From assembly GCA_001632425.1 (NCBI GenBank), contig KV425561.1, positions 534,436-598,435 on the forward strand: 64,000 nucleotides of DNA. Reading direction: 5' to 3'. Origin of the DNA: Neolentinus lepideus HHB14362 ss-1. Its lineage: Eukaryota; Basidiomycota; Agaricomycetes; Gloeophyllales; Gloeophyllaceae. The translations under genes were made by a program, and so were the position numbers. The notes under the pieces are model-generated. The model was given only the letters and a program-made list of their open reading frames with translations. It did no database searches and had not been told where the DNA came from. Below, piece by piece: positions 35,635 to 47,500 of this stretch; position 1 is the stretch's first letter; each line of letters begins with the position of its first letter.

Positions 35635-37890
35635 TTAGAATTTGTTCGTATCACATCGCATCACATCCGCGTCTCTGACGAAATCACCGCTCTTCCCACC
35701 TGTTTTGCGTTCGACATATATCTCTCCGATCACCATCTCCTTCCCTGCCACTGCCTTGAGCATGTCCCACACTGTGAGCAATCCAACACTGACGGCAGTC
35801 AAAGCCTCCATCTCGACGCCTGTTTTGCCTTCACAGGTCACGGTGGCGCGGCACACTATACGGTGCCGAAGCGTATGATTGCCGTCCATGGACCCTGAAG
35901 ATGCACACCTTTCCGGAGTTAGGCCAACTAGTACATGCGACAGAGTTAACGGATGGCACAGAGGGATGAGATCTGAGGTCTTCTTAGAGGCCACGATAGC
36001 CGCGAGCTGCGCCACTGTCAAGACATCTCCTTTTGACCGGACCTTCTGTTTTGCTTTGCCGAGCGGATCCGTAGGCACCTCGCCCTTGTCAGGTTCCATA
36101 TCCTCTTCTCCAGAAGCGTCCGTGATCAAATGGTAGACAACAGGTGGAATGTATATACGGCCAACGGCAGTTGCTGATCGTTTGGTTGGTGTTTTGTCGG
36201 AGACATTAACCATGGACGGCCGGCCACTACTGTCGATGTGACTTAGCTTAAGTTCAGGTGCGTCCCTCTGGGAAGAGAAGGGACGGCGTTGAATCACAGA
36301 AACATTATTCTGGGTCGCGCCGTAGGACCGACGGTGTCGCATACTGACGTTGAAAGCATTCCGGGAATATACACCTGAACCAAAAATACAAGTGTCCCAA
36401 TACAAATACAGTTGTAACAATGTGGAAATTGACTCAACCTCCAATGAGAATCATGGGTCGATTCGGCCCTTTCCTGAGATCGTCTAAGTCCTTCATTCCT
36501 CCATGCTTTTCTGCCTTGCCTCGGACAGCTTGACCGATTAGGTCAAGGAGATCGTCATCGGTAGCGCCAGCTCTGATCCGGTCACGCAGCGAGACCTCCT
36601 TGTTGTCGAAGAGACAGACCTAATCAGGCTAACGTTGTAACATCTCAACTACGCGTTCAATATAGATGACGTACTTTGATTTGTCCATCAGCGGTAAGAC
36701 GAAGTCGATTGCATGACCCGCAGAAATGATCGGACATGCTACTGATGAAGCCAAAACTACCCAAGTATCCGGGAATCTTGAATGATCGCGCAGTGTCATT
36801 CAGTTCATCGGCTGCCTTGTAGAAACCTGGATGTTTAGAGGAGATACGGCTTAGCAGTTCCGATGAAGGGACCATTTTATTTTGCTGCCATTTATTTCCT
36901 AGCAGGATCAGATGTGAATATAGTTCCAATCTGTGGAATAGCTTGCAAACCTGTGAAAGGCATAAACTCGATGAAACGAACTGATAAACGTCGCTCTCGT
37001 GTCATCTCAACGAAGTCTAAGGCTTCATACTCGTTGAGGTCCTTGATGATGACTACATTCAACTTGACAGATTGCAGACCGGGAGAATCCAGAGCGACTT
37101 GGAGTGAACGTAGCACGGCATCATGACCAGATCGACGTGTCATGATCTCAAATTTGAAAGGATCAAGGGTATCTAGGCTGCAAACCGTCAATATAGTGGT
37201 ACTGTGAGCTGGCCTGTACGCACCTCAAGTTCAGATGCGTAAGGCCATTGTCAACGAGTTGCGGCAGACGACGATGTAACGCAATGCCATTACTTGTCAT
37301 GCCGATGGACCGGAGACCGTATCGCCTCAAGTTGTTCAATCGACCTGAGATGGCAAAGGTCTAACACTGCTATCAAGGGATGACACATTACTCACCGATG
37401 AGGTCAACGATGCCCTTGCGCACGGTAGGCTCTCCGCCGGTTAGTCGGATCTTTTTGATCCCGCTTTTCACAAACAGTGTGGCTAACCGCATCACCTCAT
37501 CATCGGTTAGGATATGCTCTTTCGGTGAGAGTTCCACGCCTTCGCTAGGCATGCAATAAAAACCTGGATGTAATCGTTAGATTCTCTGCCTATCAGCGAG
37601 TGTATCTTGTCACGGACATCGCAGATTGCACTTTTCTGTCAGTGAAATACGGAGGTAGTCGTGGCGACGATGAAATGTGTCGATCAGTGAGGGAGAGAAA
37701 GGTCTCTCCGTGTCAATTTGCGCAATCTTGGCCTTGACCGCGACTGATTACCCCCCCAGTTCTCAAGCTATGAAACCGAACAAGAACTCACTTGAACCGC
37801 ACTAGCAAAAGATACGGGCTGAGCATGCTGAAGCGTTATGGACTGGTGAAGCCGTCGATGAAGCTTGGGCGCTCGGAGAGTTCGGGACAT
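35635..37890 (-). CDS. MOCS1: Molybdenum cofactor biosynthesis fusion protein MOCS1A-MOCS1B (MoaA-MoaC)
   Basis: First step of Moco synthesis: GTP to cyclic pyranopterin monophosphate, in mitochondria. About 624 aa. Exons (minus): 37792-37890, 37618-37732 (acceptor may be 6 nt off), 37396-37563, 37224-37344, 36951-37177, 36675-36898, 36439-36619, 35635-36374. The N-terminus [20 protein letters not shown] is Arg-rich without acidic residues, a matrix presequence. MoaA part: radical-SAM CNLRCFYCMP (CX3CX2C, completed by splicing at a GTCCGT donor), [18 protein letters not shown], and the second cluster site in [20 protein letters not shown]. It ends ILIGG. MoaC part: [46 protein letters not shown], ending near RDADVMRCD. 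Divergent from the glycosyltransferase-like gene. Confidence 0.93.
36375..36438 (-). other. MOCS1 intron 7 with in-frame stop directly after Gly-Gly
   Basis: 64-bp intron at the MOCS1A/MOCS1B junction. Read through unspliced, GGA GGT TGA ends the MOCS1A half as ...ILIGG-stop (stop codon at 36434-36436). Spliced, GG is followed by VYSRN and the MoaC domain. Confidence 0.7.
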
Positions 37891-38238
37891 CGTGGTGGTA
37901 AGGAGTCATAACGCAGCGCATCCATCGGTGACGGCGAATCCTATCGGTGACAGCGATGCAGGATGACACCTTTACTAAAGCAAGTACAACGAGGATCGCA
38001 GTTGCACAGCATGTCGAATCAATGGTTGAGTTGCCCATGCGCTTAATTACAGAAGCCTGGACCATGGCGCGTGGATGCACTCTTCAATTGCATCTTGTCT
38101 GCTGCCTCTGTATACCAATATACTCGGAACTGACTACTTCCACACAATACTACTGCTCTTACGTTTGTCTCAGGCTGACCGTACTGAGCCGATCCTATTC
38201 TGAGCGGACACTATAACTCCCGAGGCACCAATTGCAAT
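37891..38238. promoter_or_regulatory. MOCS1/glycosyltransferase divergent promoter region
   Basis: 348 bp between divergent starts. Contains the near-repeat ATCGGTGACGGCGAATCC / ATCGGTGACAGCGATGC (37922-37955). No TATA box clear. Confidence 0.45.
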
Positions 38239-40135
38239 ATGTTTCTGAATAATCGCGTTCCTCAAACATCGCAAAAGGGCACTCGGGCACCGTCATTGGG
38301 TCTTGGTGCATTGGTCTGCGCCTTGGTCTGTGGAATCGTGGCCGCCTTCGCTAGTATGTCCGGTTACTGGCGATCTAGCGGGCGATCCGCGGACAGGACA
38401 TTACGAGAATGGGATATTCCTGCAAACCTGCCCATCAGTTATCTCCAGGATGTTTCACACTATGAAAATTATACGCGTCTCATGCGCCCTGCTTCCGGGA
38501 GGGCGGACACAACTGCTGTCATTCTGAATTGGTCTCGCTTTCCTAACGTTGTTTTGATCGCCTCTCTACTCTGTAAGCCGGTGCTGGACGGTGTGATATC
38601 GCAGATTTTCGTGTGGAACAATAGTCCAAATCCAGTTACAATCAAAGTGAGAATATTAAGGGGCTGGAATTCCAATGATTTGGCTCCAACAGCGTTTCAT
38701 GTCTAGGACTTTGCCTCGTCTGGCTGCTCCCCAGAGAAGCTGAAAATATACAATTCTCCATCAAATATTCTCTTCCAAGCTCGTTTCATGGCTTGTGCCC
38801 AATCGAGCACTCCGTATTGCTTCACGCAGGTGCGATCGGTCCATGCACCCATTCTAAGCGCACTGGCGATATTGTTTGTACTAGGATGACGACTATTTAA
38901 TCCGTCCGGAGATAATTCAGGCTCTCCGTCGGCGCATGACGGACCTTGATCATGCAAAAGCGGTGCATCTTCTTCCCCCTCACGAGCACCTGTCCAGTCA
39001 GCTCCGGGAAATTCACTCGGCCGATGGGAGATTGCACACCTCATTTGCCTGGCTTGGACACGGCACAATATTCAGTCGGTCAAATGCTGAGGAGTTCCTT
39101 GAGCTTCTGCACCGTCTCAACTTCTCCTTTGAAGAGATGACCATGGCTGATAACTATTTTTCCATACTAAGAAATGAGGTTCCCGAAATCTGGTTCGATC
39201 AAGGCATTGAACTTGGAGGTGGTCAGCCGTTTACAGCAGGCACTGACGGCGATTCGCGAAATCGGAGGCATATAGTTAGTCCCCTACATTCTTCACAGGT
39301 TATTGCTACTAACAGCGGTGGGAAGACAAAGGCAGCGCAGTATCTAGACGGTATCTTGAATTGCGACACCTGGCCGTGTATTTCGTCTGCTTCTGGGGAC
39401 AGACGAATACCATATATCAGCGTAGCAAAATCGCCAATCGCATCATCTACCTCGAGCGTCACCAAGGCAGCTTGTGCTGTTGTCACCTGTATACTGGAAA
39501 CGAATATTCGACTACTGCTCTCACAGAGTCTGCATACAGTGGATTCGGCTCAAGCAATGCTTTCGATTGAAGAGAAAAATGTCGAGCTAATTGGAGTTGA
39601 TGGCAAGGAGCATTATCTGTCTCATCCTCCATCTTCAGCTGTAGATGGCCAGCCACACACATCCTTCGTCAGCGCAGAAAGTACGTAAAGCGCATTGATT
39701 GTAATCAAAACATTTCGCCAACCATCTGTTCAGATGCCCGGATGGGGGATTTCATTCATCTTGATCTACTCGATGCTGTAACGCCCGAGACACGAGCCCT
39801 TGACATGGCCTTTCTTGTGGACATCGGTACCGAACAAATCTTGCGAGATTGTGCGTTCGCGAGCTCGACCGACGGCATTCACTGGGTAGGCAGCCCCATT
39901 CTCATTCTAGATACGACACGATCTCACGGCAAACTAGACGCTATCAGAGGTAGAGGTACAGTGCTTTGATAGTTCCGTCGAGCACGAGCATCGCTTTCTG
40001 AGAGAATGCTACGCTCCTGTGCAAGTCCGAGGCGGTTCCAACACAGGTATACGGCACGTTCGTGCCTCTTATCAGGGTTCAATGGATGAGAAGTGGCATA
40101 TTCATGAAGTTTGGGTGAGGGGCGTGTCTATATAG
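38239..40135 (+). CDS. Type II membrane glycosyltransferase-like protein (GT-A, DxD)
   Basis: Probably a Golgi-resident glycosyltransferase; donor and acceptor unknown. 554 aa; exons 38239-38646, 38707-38829, 38885-39680, 39734-39885, 39950-40135. Residues about 18-42 (LGLGALVCALVCGIVAAFAS) form a single signal-anchor. The lumenal part starts with a GT-A-like fold: AVILNWSRFPNVVLIASLL, ISQIFVWNNSPNP, then CFTQDDDYLIRPEI with a DxD metal site, HTSFAWLGHGTIFSR and MADNYFSILRNEVPEIW. The second half is less conserved-looking and ends with a beta-rich segment (CYAPVQVRGGSNTG, EKWHIHEVWVRG). The last intron (39886-39949) was chosen because it restores frame to that segment. Confidence 0.75.
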
Positions 40136-41028
40136 ACCATTTTGATGACGAAAGGTACTATGACCTCGTACCTGTGATAAATGTGAGGTCTTCCATCCAG
40201 ATATAAGCTGTTGGATGACTGATCAAGTTTATAATATTGATATGGTGTGGGACACCTATCAGTAACCGCTCCTTCTGGACAGTGGCAAAATCGGGGCTGG
40301 AGAAATTTTTGAATTTTGAACTTGGTTCTAGAGTCAGTGAGGGATGCTCACTGATAGACGTGAAAATGGTCAAAATATCACTGATACCGCGCTGTAGAAT
40401 AACAGATGAGGTTTCGGAACTGCTTATGTAATATCACATACATATCTGGCAAAAGTATTTTGGGTCAATTTTATAACTCCTTCAACTTCGAGTATTCTGC
40501 AAGACCATTTTGGGAAGGAGCATTTCCCCAAACGGATAAGGAATCCGAGAATAATGGGGCCTTACATATCACTTGTGGAAAAGTAGCGGTGAGTAGGTGT
40601 CCCGCACCATACTGGAGGAATGAGGTGGCCCGAAGTTGATCCAAGTCACATGATCGTCACCCAGGTACAAGCCGTCCGAGTCATTCGCATGGCTTCACGA
40701 GCATAGTAACCGACCGACAATTACATAACTCTGACGGTACGACATGAAGGAACGTACTGCCGTCGGACAATCATATCGCCTGGCATAGGGTCGATCAAGA
40801 CTTACGAAGGGTTTGTTGACACATTCAAGGTCGATTGCCGGAAACCCCGTGGAATAGTTTGTTATTCAGATAACAACTCACCATAATTATCGCACAACAG
40901 TCCTTGATGTGGCAAACAGACTGCGGCGTGGGCGACTGCGTTCGTCAAAGTCAGAACATATATAACGAAGACTGAACCTCGTTTGGCCCTCAAGAACAAG
41001 TGTCATAGCAAGTCGCTTATCTTCCAGG
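40136..41028. other. Intergenic
   Basis: 893 bp, AT-rich between about 40180 and 40560. No frame with motifs or splice structure; possibly an eroded repeat, not identifiable. Confidence 0.5.
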
Positions 41029-42318
41029 ATGACCGAGAATACATTCGCCGATCCCAGCTATTCCGTAGAGAACTACAGAGCTCATCGCCCTAAGGTCTGT
41101 AGACAATTGTGACCACTCTGTCATGCTACTAGTACACTCTAACCATAATCCAACAGTACCCTGAACGGCTGTACAAAGACATACTCGAGTTCCATGACTC
41201 GCAGAACGGACAGAGGGGTGTGGCTGTTGACCTTGGCTGTGGGCCTGTGCGTCCCCAGTATTTTTTCCTGTTCCTAATTTCACTGAAACAGTTGTGCGCG
41301 AATATAGGGCATCGTGACAGAGGCTTTGACCTCTTATTTTGATACAGTCATTGGCGTTGACCCGAGCCAGTCGATGATTAAATTAGCTTCTCAATGTGCT
41401 CCGGACACGCTCCAGGGCAAGCTAGAGTACAAGGTCGGATCTGCGGAGGACATCCCCGTGGAGGCAGGTTCGGTGGACATGATCACAGCCGGGACTGCCG
41501 GTAAGCTTCCACTCTTTCTTTCTAGGGGCCATATCCCCTGAATGCGACAATCGCAGCGCACTGGTTTGCCCCTGAATGGTGGTCTACTGCCGCCAAGGTC
41601 CTTCGCTCCGGAGGGACCGTGGCATTATTCGCCGTCGCTAGACCTTTCTATACGCTAAACTCGCACCCCGAAGCTGTTAAAATTAATACAGAAGCAAGGG
41701 AGGTGGCTATGTCTTCATTGACGGACTATATGATGCTGTATGCCCACGTCCCTTTGGCCGAACAATCTTTCATTTACGTTGTCATTATAGGAAGGGGAAC
41801 CAAGTAGCCAGGAGTATGTCCAGTGATCTTCCTCTTCCCCCTTCGGAGACAGGCACCTGGGGACCGGTAGACCGGAGGGTGTGGAACAAAGATGGGGCCG
41901 TAGAAGGAGAAGAGGTATACATGTCAGAGAAGCTGACCATGAAAGAAATGGCGAGTGCCTCTGTCATTCTGAGCATTGAGACGAGAATACTGACCCGTGT
42001 CTCTTTGCATAATAATAGAAAGCGAAAGCAAGGACGTGAGTCATAAATACCTTTGACAACGCCTTATGTCACATTGAGGTTTCTCTTACAATCAGTGGAA
42101 GCCCTATTCATCGTTGGGCGGAAGCGAATAAGTGAGTGCTCCGACCAAATTGTCCCTCTCAGATATATGTTTCTGATTTACGCAGGGATAAAGTAGGGAC
42201 TCCAGAGGATCCCATCGAGCAGGTCGCCGCGGTGGTAAAAAAACTGACTGGCTGGAGTGATGAGCATGTTTTCGAGATCGGTTATGGCTTGTCATTGGTC
42301 CTGGTCAAGCGGCTTTAA
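41029..42318 (+). CDS. SAM-dependent methyltransferase (class I, Methyltransf_11; trans-aconitate methyltransferase-like)
   Basis: 295 aa; exons 41029-41094, 41157-41246, 41308-41500, 41557-41737, 41791-41962, 42019-42035 (17 nt), 42096-42131, 42186-42318. Seen: NYRAHRPKYPERLY, the SAM loop VAVDLGCGPGIVTEAL (spliced after CGP), acidic strand VIGVDPSQSMI, GSAEDIPVEAGSVDMITA, AHWFAPEWWSTAAKVLRSGG, then GNQVARSMSSDLPLPP and a C-terminal HRWAEANKDKVGTPEDPIEQ. This order is typical of fungal small-molecule methyltransferases akin to Tmt1/Crg1; the substrate is not inferable. The donor of the intron before the 17-nt exon (GTCATT, 41963) is weak, so the region 41950-42100 is the least certain part. 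Confidence 0.82.
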
Positions 42319-42687
42319 GTCGTATTTCTGCCTTGCACGGCGGGGCTTCATCGATCTGCCTGCGCACACTCCCCCGAATCCGAGGCCACATGGATATCAT
42401 ATAATTTTGCGTCTCTGTCCGATGTATACTTCATTGCTACTTCGGTTTTAAAGCCAATGCTACTTGAGACGAGGATGATTCTGTGCGAACGCACATCCGC
42501 TCCGCTTCGGATATGCCAAGCCTGATCGTTACCCCGCTTACATCACTGCCACTGAAGTCTACCTCCGCATTTGCACCGCCGCGCTTGCCGCGCGCGGCTG
42601 GCCACCCATTAGTCTTGCATTAAACACTCATTAGTTTTGCATTAAACACTTGTGCTCCGTTCCCAAGCTTACACAGTTTTGTTCGCC
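42319..42687. other. Intergenic
   Basis: 369 bp between tandem genes. Contains a direct duplication of about 20 bp (ATTAGT[C/T]TTGCATTAAACACT) at 42610-42650. No gene seen. Confidence 0.5.
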
Positions 42688-43930
42688 ATGTCTTTCCTTA
42701 CGCCAGTCGTAAACTTAACGAGGAAGGCGACATTTGGGTTTGCTCAGAGACACGTGTCTGTGAAGGTGAACTCGACGTTGTGCGGTGTTGGATACTTGGG
42801 TCGCTGAACAGTCCAAACGGTTCAGTCGATCCTGCACGGTTCGCCAGAGGCGAAGCAGGCGGGAGATGTTGATATCCAGCATCATTCCAAGTTGATTGCG
42901 CGGGGGAAGTATGTTCATGGGTTTGAAGGTACGACGGTCACTACTGCATCGGCTTTGCTCGTAATAAGCTCAATACTTAACAGTACACCGCGTCAAGCCG
43001 GAGACGACGGAGAAGTACATTGAAGCTGCGTCTGTGATGTTTGTTATCTATTATGTGCTTTCCCTGACGTGTGCTTGCTTATAGAGAAGAGTACTACACA
43101 GGCTTGAGGGAGGATACGGACTTGCACGTAAAGCTCACAGGTAACTGGCAGGTGGTGGTTGGAGAGCAGGACACATTTTGTACTCCCATTCCATCGGTTC
43201 CTCGTGTTCAGAGCTGATCACGCGATCATAGATCATATCCTCGAGTATGAGAACTACAACGGATATGATAGGACTACAGCTATGCTGCGAGGATCGAAGG
43301 TGAGTTGCATTTCGTGTTGCCTGACATTTACCCATGTCGTATGAAGCATGAGAAAGCATACAAGAAAATGCTTCCATATTTGATATCACGGTCGTCTCAA
43401 CTCAATCAAGAATTCGCGTTTTTCCCCACTGCTCCCCCTCATGCGCAGGGTGGTATTTTTGAGCTCAGATCCTACCAGCTTCGGCCTGGCGCTTTGCTGG
43501 AATGGGAACATGTATGGTACGTGTACAATGCCAGCATCGTCCATCCTGGTTATTGCCTTACGTTCCTTGGAATGACTAGGCGGGGTGGCATTGAGGCACG
43601 CCGTAAGCTTGTCGCACCCATAGGCGCATGGTTCTCACAGGTAGGCCGCTTGCACCAAGTGCATCACATGTGGCAATATCCGTAAGTTTCTGCGTATTTC
43701 CACTATGTCTTCTCTGAATTTGCGCATAGCGATTTGGAAACAAGGAAAGAGATGAGAGAGCAGGCCTGGAAAGTGGATGGCTGGGCGCAGACTGTGTCCA
43801 AGGTGAGAATGCGGGCTGACTCAGTTTTTTCCCGAAGCGTTTTTGATATGTCCACGCTCAGACCGCACAATTAGCCAAGACGATGGATGCTTTCATTCTG
43901 TCACCCTTGCCTTTCAGTCCGTTGAAGTGA
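42688..43930 (+). CDS. Mitochondrial NIPSNAP family protein
   Basis: 267 aa; exons 42688-42765, 42826-42928, 42984-43029, 43085-43179, 43232-43299, 43347-43516, 43580-43681, 43730-43802, 43862-43930, all in frame. The N-terminus MSFLTPVVNLTRKATFGFAQ has basic and no acidic residues, a matrix-targeting signal. Two NIPSNAP (dimeric alpha-beta barrel) units: first with YVHGFEVHRVKPETTEKYI, VKLTGNWQVVVGEQDTFYHI and LEYENYNGYDRTTAMLR; second with GIFELRSYQLRPGALLEWEH and SQVGRLHQVHHMWQYPDLET. The role of fungal NIPSNAPs is poorly defined; animal members mark damaged mitochondria for mitophagy. One donor is GTCTGT (43030), required to give AAEEYYTG. Confidence 0.9.
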
Positions 43931-44504
43931 ATGGATGCCAGAGGCTGTCGAGTGCTTGGAGTTTCTCTTGTGATCCTACGCTGCCGTCCTGACTGATTTG
44001 ACTTTTGCTTGAATTTATGGTCGATTCTACCGGTGGACATTGTGGTGACATCAGGATTGATTCATTGCCGCGGCCGTCTTGCAGGTGCTTCGGCACGAAC
44101 GGATCGATGACCTATAGCAACTTGTGGCAGAACGTCATGTATAACGCAGAACATCATGGGTCCGATTTCACTGTGTTCCAGCGGGTACATCGATGTCTGC
44201 CCTGAACGACCAAGATGTGTCTGCGCGTGAGCATGCGTCCCTATTCATAGGTAGGGATAAGGATGCAGCGAGTTAAGCCTAAGGTCACCGTGAAGTCGAG
44301 ACCGTCGATCGTCGGATCGTAGCGGGATCTGAAAATCCTGCACAGTCCACGTGACTCTGCCTTCCATGTATTCACGAAACCGCCGAAGCTGCGAAACTGG
44401 GGATCGCAACTGTACTCAGGCTTGTATGTGTCCTCGTCACTGAATATCTGCTTATCCTCTTGTGGCCTCAACACGAATATTGCAACGCGTTTCATCTCCT
44501 TGCC
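43931..44504. other. Intergenic
   Basis: 574 bp between tandem genes. No motif-bearing frame, no TATA box. Confidence 0.45.
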
Positions 44505-47500
44505 ATGTCTTCCTCGACACGCGTCAGTTGGAGGGTGGACGGTTCGGACGATGAGGGGGGACATGACGGGCAGGACTCCGAGGCAGCAGTTAGAAAGAGA
44601 AGCAGCAGAGGCAAGTTATCGATCTGTGTGGCTTGATTATTAATTCTCATGAGCGCAATTAGCTTGCGATCAATGTCGAAAGTCGAAGAGCAAGTGTGAA
44701 CGCTCCCCGGACGGGGCTACCTGCAAGAACTGTGCTGGAGCAGGTGTTCGTGAGTGTACTATCGATACTGCAAGTCGTGCACACTATTTTATATTAATAC
44801 ACGTACCCTAGCATGTACCTTTGAGGGTGAGAATGCACTAGCCACTTGTATGACACCCCCGTTACCGTTATTATGCAGGGCCGAGTTACAAACGAGGTCC
44901 TCCTAAGGGCTACATCAATGCCATAGAGCACCGATGGCACATGGTGGAATCACTATTGGGAGCTATCGTGTCTTCGCCAGACTCCCGATGCCAGAGTATC
45001 GTCACTGATTTGCGCAGAGATGAGCTAGCACGAGACATTCTTGACAGAGTGCAATCGGGCCCATTCGTAAGCGCGTCTGGAAGTATAAGAGGCCTTGATA
45101 CTGAACACCTGTGATCTATGCAAGGGTCCTGGTGGTCGCGAGAAACAGAAGTCCGATACCAGCAAGGAGGATTTCTTCGTGTCCTTCTTCGCTGGTGAGG
45201 CCAGCTCTGCTCGGGATCGCTCACGTCCTCGTAGGCAATCCAGAGTTTCTCGTGAGATCGTGTCATCCCGTGAAGGTGTGTATACACCTCCTGTACCCAG
45301 TGCCTGATTTAATCGACCTGTATGTAGAAAGCACCAAATTACCAGTGCCTACCATGGATTGGCAGGATAGAATATCGAATCGGCTGGCTGCTCCTACCAG
45401 TCAGGCGCCTACTTCCACATTTGGCTTCACAAGCGCTGTTTTCCCGGACAGGTCGAAGTATGATCAATCTGGGGCCCCTCTCCAGCAAAGACGTCGCCTT
45501 GAACGATCTGACGGAACAGACCATTGGAGGGGCCATGCCTATGACAATGTTTCGGGTGTGGCGTCAATCCTTCGTTCGGGCCCATATGTATCTAATGCGG
45601 TCTCTTGTAGATTCTGACAGTGACTCTGTCGACAGTGAGGCAGAGCAGCGGAATTTCGGTCAGCTATCCCTCGACGAGAACAATGAGGTAGGTGACTGGC
45701 TTAGCCTGCTCAGAGCTCGTTGTCGATTCTTGCCATCAGGTTCGTTATCATAGTCGACAAAGTGGTCTGCATGTCCTGGCAAACACAGACCGATGCGATG
45801 ATCGTGCTGAAGGCGGCATATGGTGATTTCACCCTATTTCATTCTCTGTCGTTTCTGACTCCCCTAAGGCGTTTCCCTATGGTTGGGATATGGCCTCCCT
45901 TACGGAATCACGTTATACCTTATCACGACGAAGACTACATGGATGTGAACATGCCAGAACCTGTATTGCAAGATAGATTGATCGAGCTGTATTTTGCCTA
46001 TGTGCATCCGGCATTCCCGGTTGTTCATAAAGGCCAGTTCATGAGATTGTACCAGGAGAGGTGTGTCGAGTAGTACTGTTGTAATAAGCACAGATTAACA
46101 CGTTCCCGATTCCGTACCTTACTGTGTAAGTATCCCGTAACTGTTTTTTACCCGAACTGATCAATTTTCGTCCATAGTGTAGGCGAACCAATGGTTTCGA
46201 CATCACTCCCTCGTATGGGCCGCAGCGGTCGCAAACCGTGTCTAAGGTCCTGCTCTTAGCTATTTTTTCCATCGCTTCGCGATATATAGACGGTGCTGGA
46301 AATGAAGATACTTGCCCTTATTCTCAGTCTGCCCGATTAATCATCGGTAAGTTGATTTTGGCCACTCGTTTGGGAATCAACGGCTCGAACGTGTACCAGA
46401 CAAAATCTATCATCACTCGCGACCGTCGACTTGCCAGGCTTTGCTGCTTTTTGGGGTTCGTGCATTCGGAATAGGTAGGTCACCCTAGCACACTATCTAT
46501 GTATATGCATACTCATTATTCTACAGGTTCCTTCGAGCAGGGTTGGTTATATATCGGTATGTGATATTTCAGTCCATTTCATCAGTAAAACTTAGTATAA
46601 AATCAGGTATGGCCATACGGATGGTAAGCTGGGTCGGGCTGTGATGGTCTTTGATCCTTGCTTGACTGCTGGCCTTCAGGCGCAAGATCTGGGTCTGAAT
46701 CGCGACCCTGACAAATTTCAATACCACGGCGGCGATTTCTTCACAGCCGAGGAAAAACAGTTCCGCAAGACGATATGGTGGTCGTGCTGTCTGGTCGACA
46801 AGTACGTAATTTCACCGCCACGACAGAACGAAGTATGTTCATAGCTCGAATTACAGGTACAGCTGCGTTTTCATGGGTAAGGTGCCTGCCGTCGCTATGC
46901 ATATACTGGTCTCACTTCAGCCCAGGTCGACCTCCAATGATCATTTCCAAAGATTTTGATACGCCGTTACCTGAAGCGGACGAGGTGCGCGGTCGATATT
47001 TGTTGCATGTGATTCCTCATGTTAAATAACACTGCACAATTGATTGTAGGAGGGGGATAATGAAGAGTGGCATCGCATAGAGCCTGGCGACTTGCCAAAC
47101 GAGTATCCTCCTGTCCTGGGCCGGCATCAGAGTTACTTCAGAGCAGTAACTGCACTATGTATGCATTTTTTCTTGTGTGGTTTACTTGATGCTTACCCAA
47201 GCTCAGCTGTGATAGTGGGCAACATTTTGCAGAAAATGTACAGTATACGTCTGAAGTCACGGAGCCGGTTAAGACGGAAACTCCTGGACCTTGAGATCAG
47301 CATGGATCAATGGTTCTACAATCTGCCAGAGTGTCTTCGTTATGATAGTGCCAGTGCTTCCCGACCGCCACCGCCGCCTTATATTCTCCATCTACATGTA
47401 TACTATAATTCTGCAAGGCTTCTTCTGTATTCGCCCTTGTGAGTTTTTTGTCGCTCAGGTGAGAATACCCCTGATGCGCTTCTAGGCTGCCTCCCGTTGA

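Noticed and set aside
36657..37191. Separate MoaA-like short genes on the minus strand
   Set aside because: They are exons of one MOCS1 gene; splicing with correct phases joins them.
45421..45753. Apparent frameshift in the Zn2Cys6 gene (competing 110-aa frame)
   Set aside because: A 55-bp intron at 45556-45610 keeps the original frame and joins NVS to DSDSDSVDS, so no frameshift is needed.
46061..46182. Suspected pseudogenisation of the transcription factor at a stop after YQER
   Set aside because: Resolved by a 122-bp intron with the second of two close AG acceptors; all downstream exons are intact.
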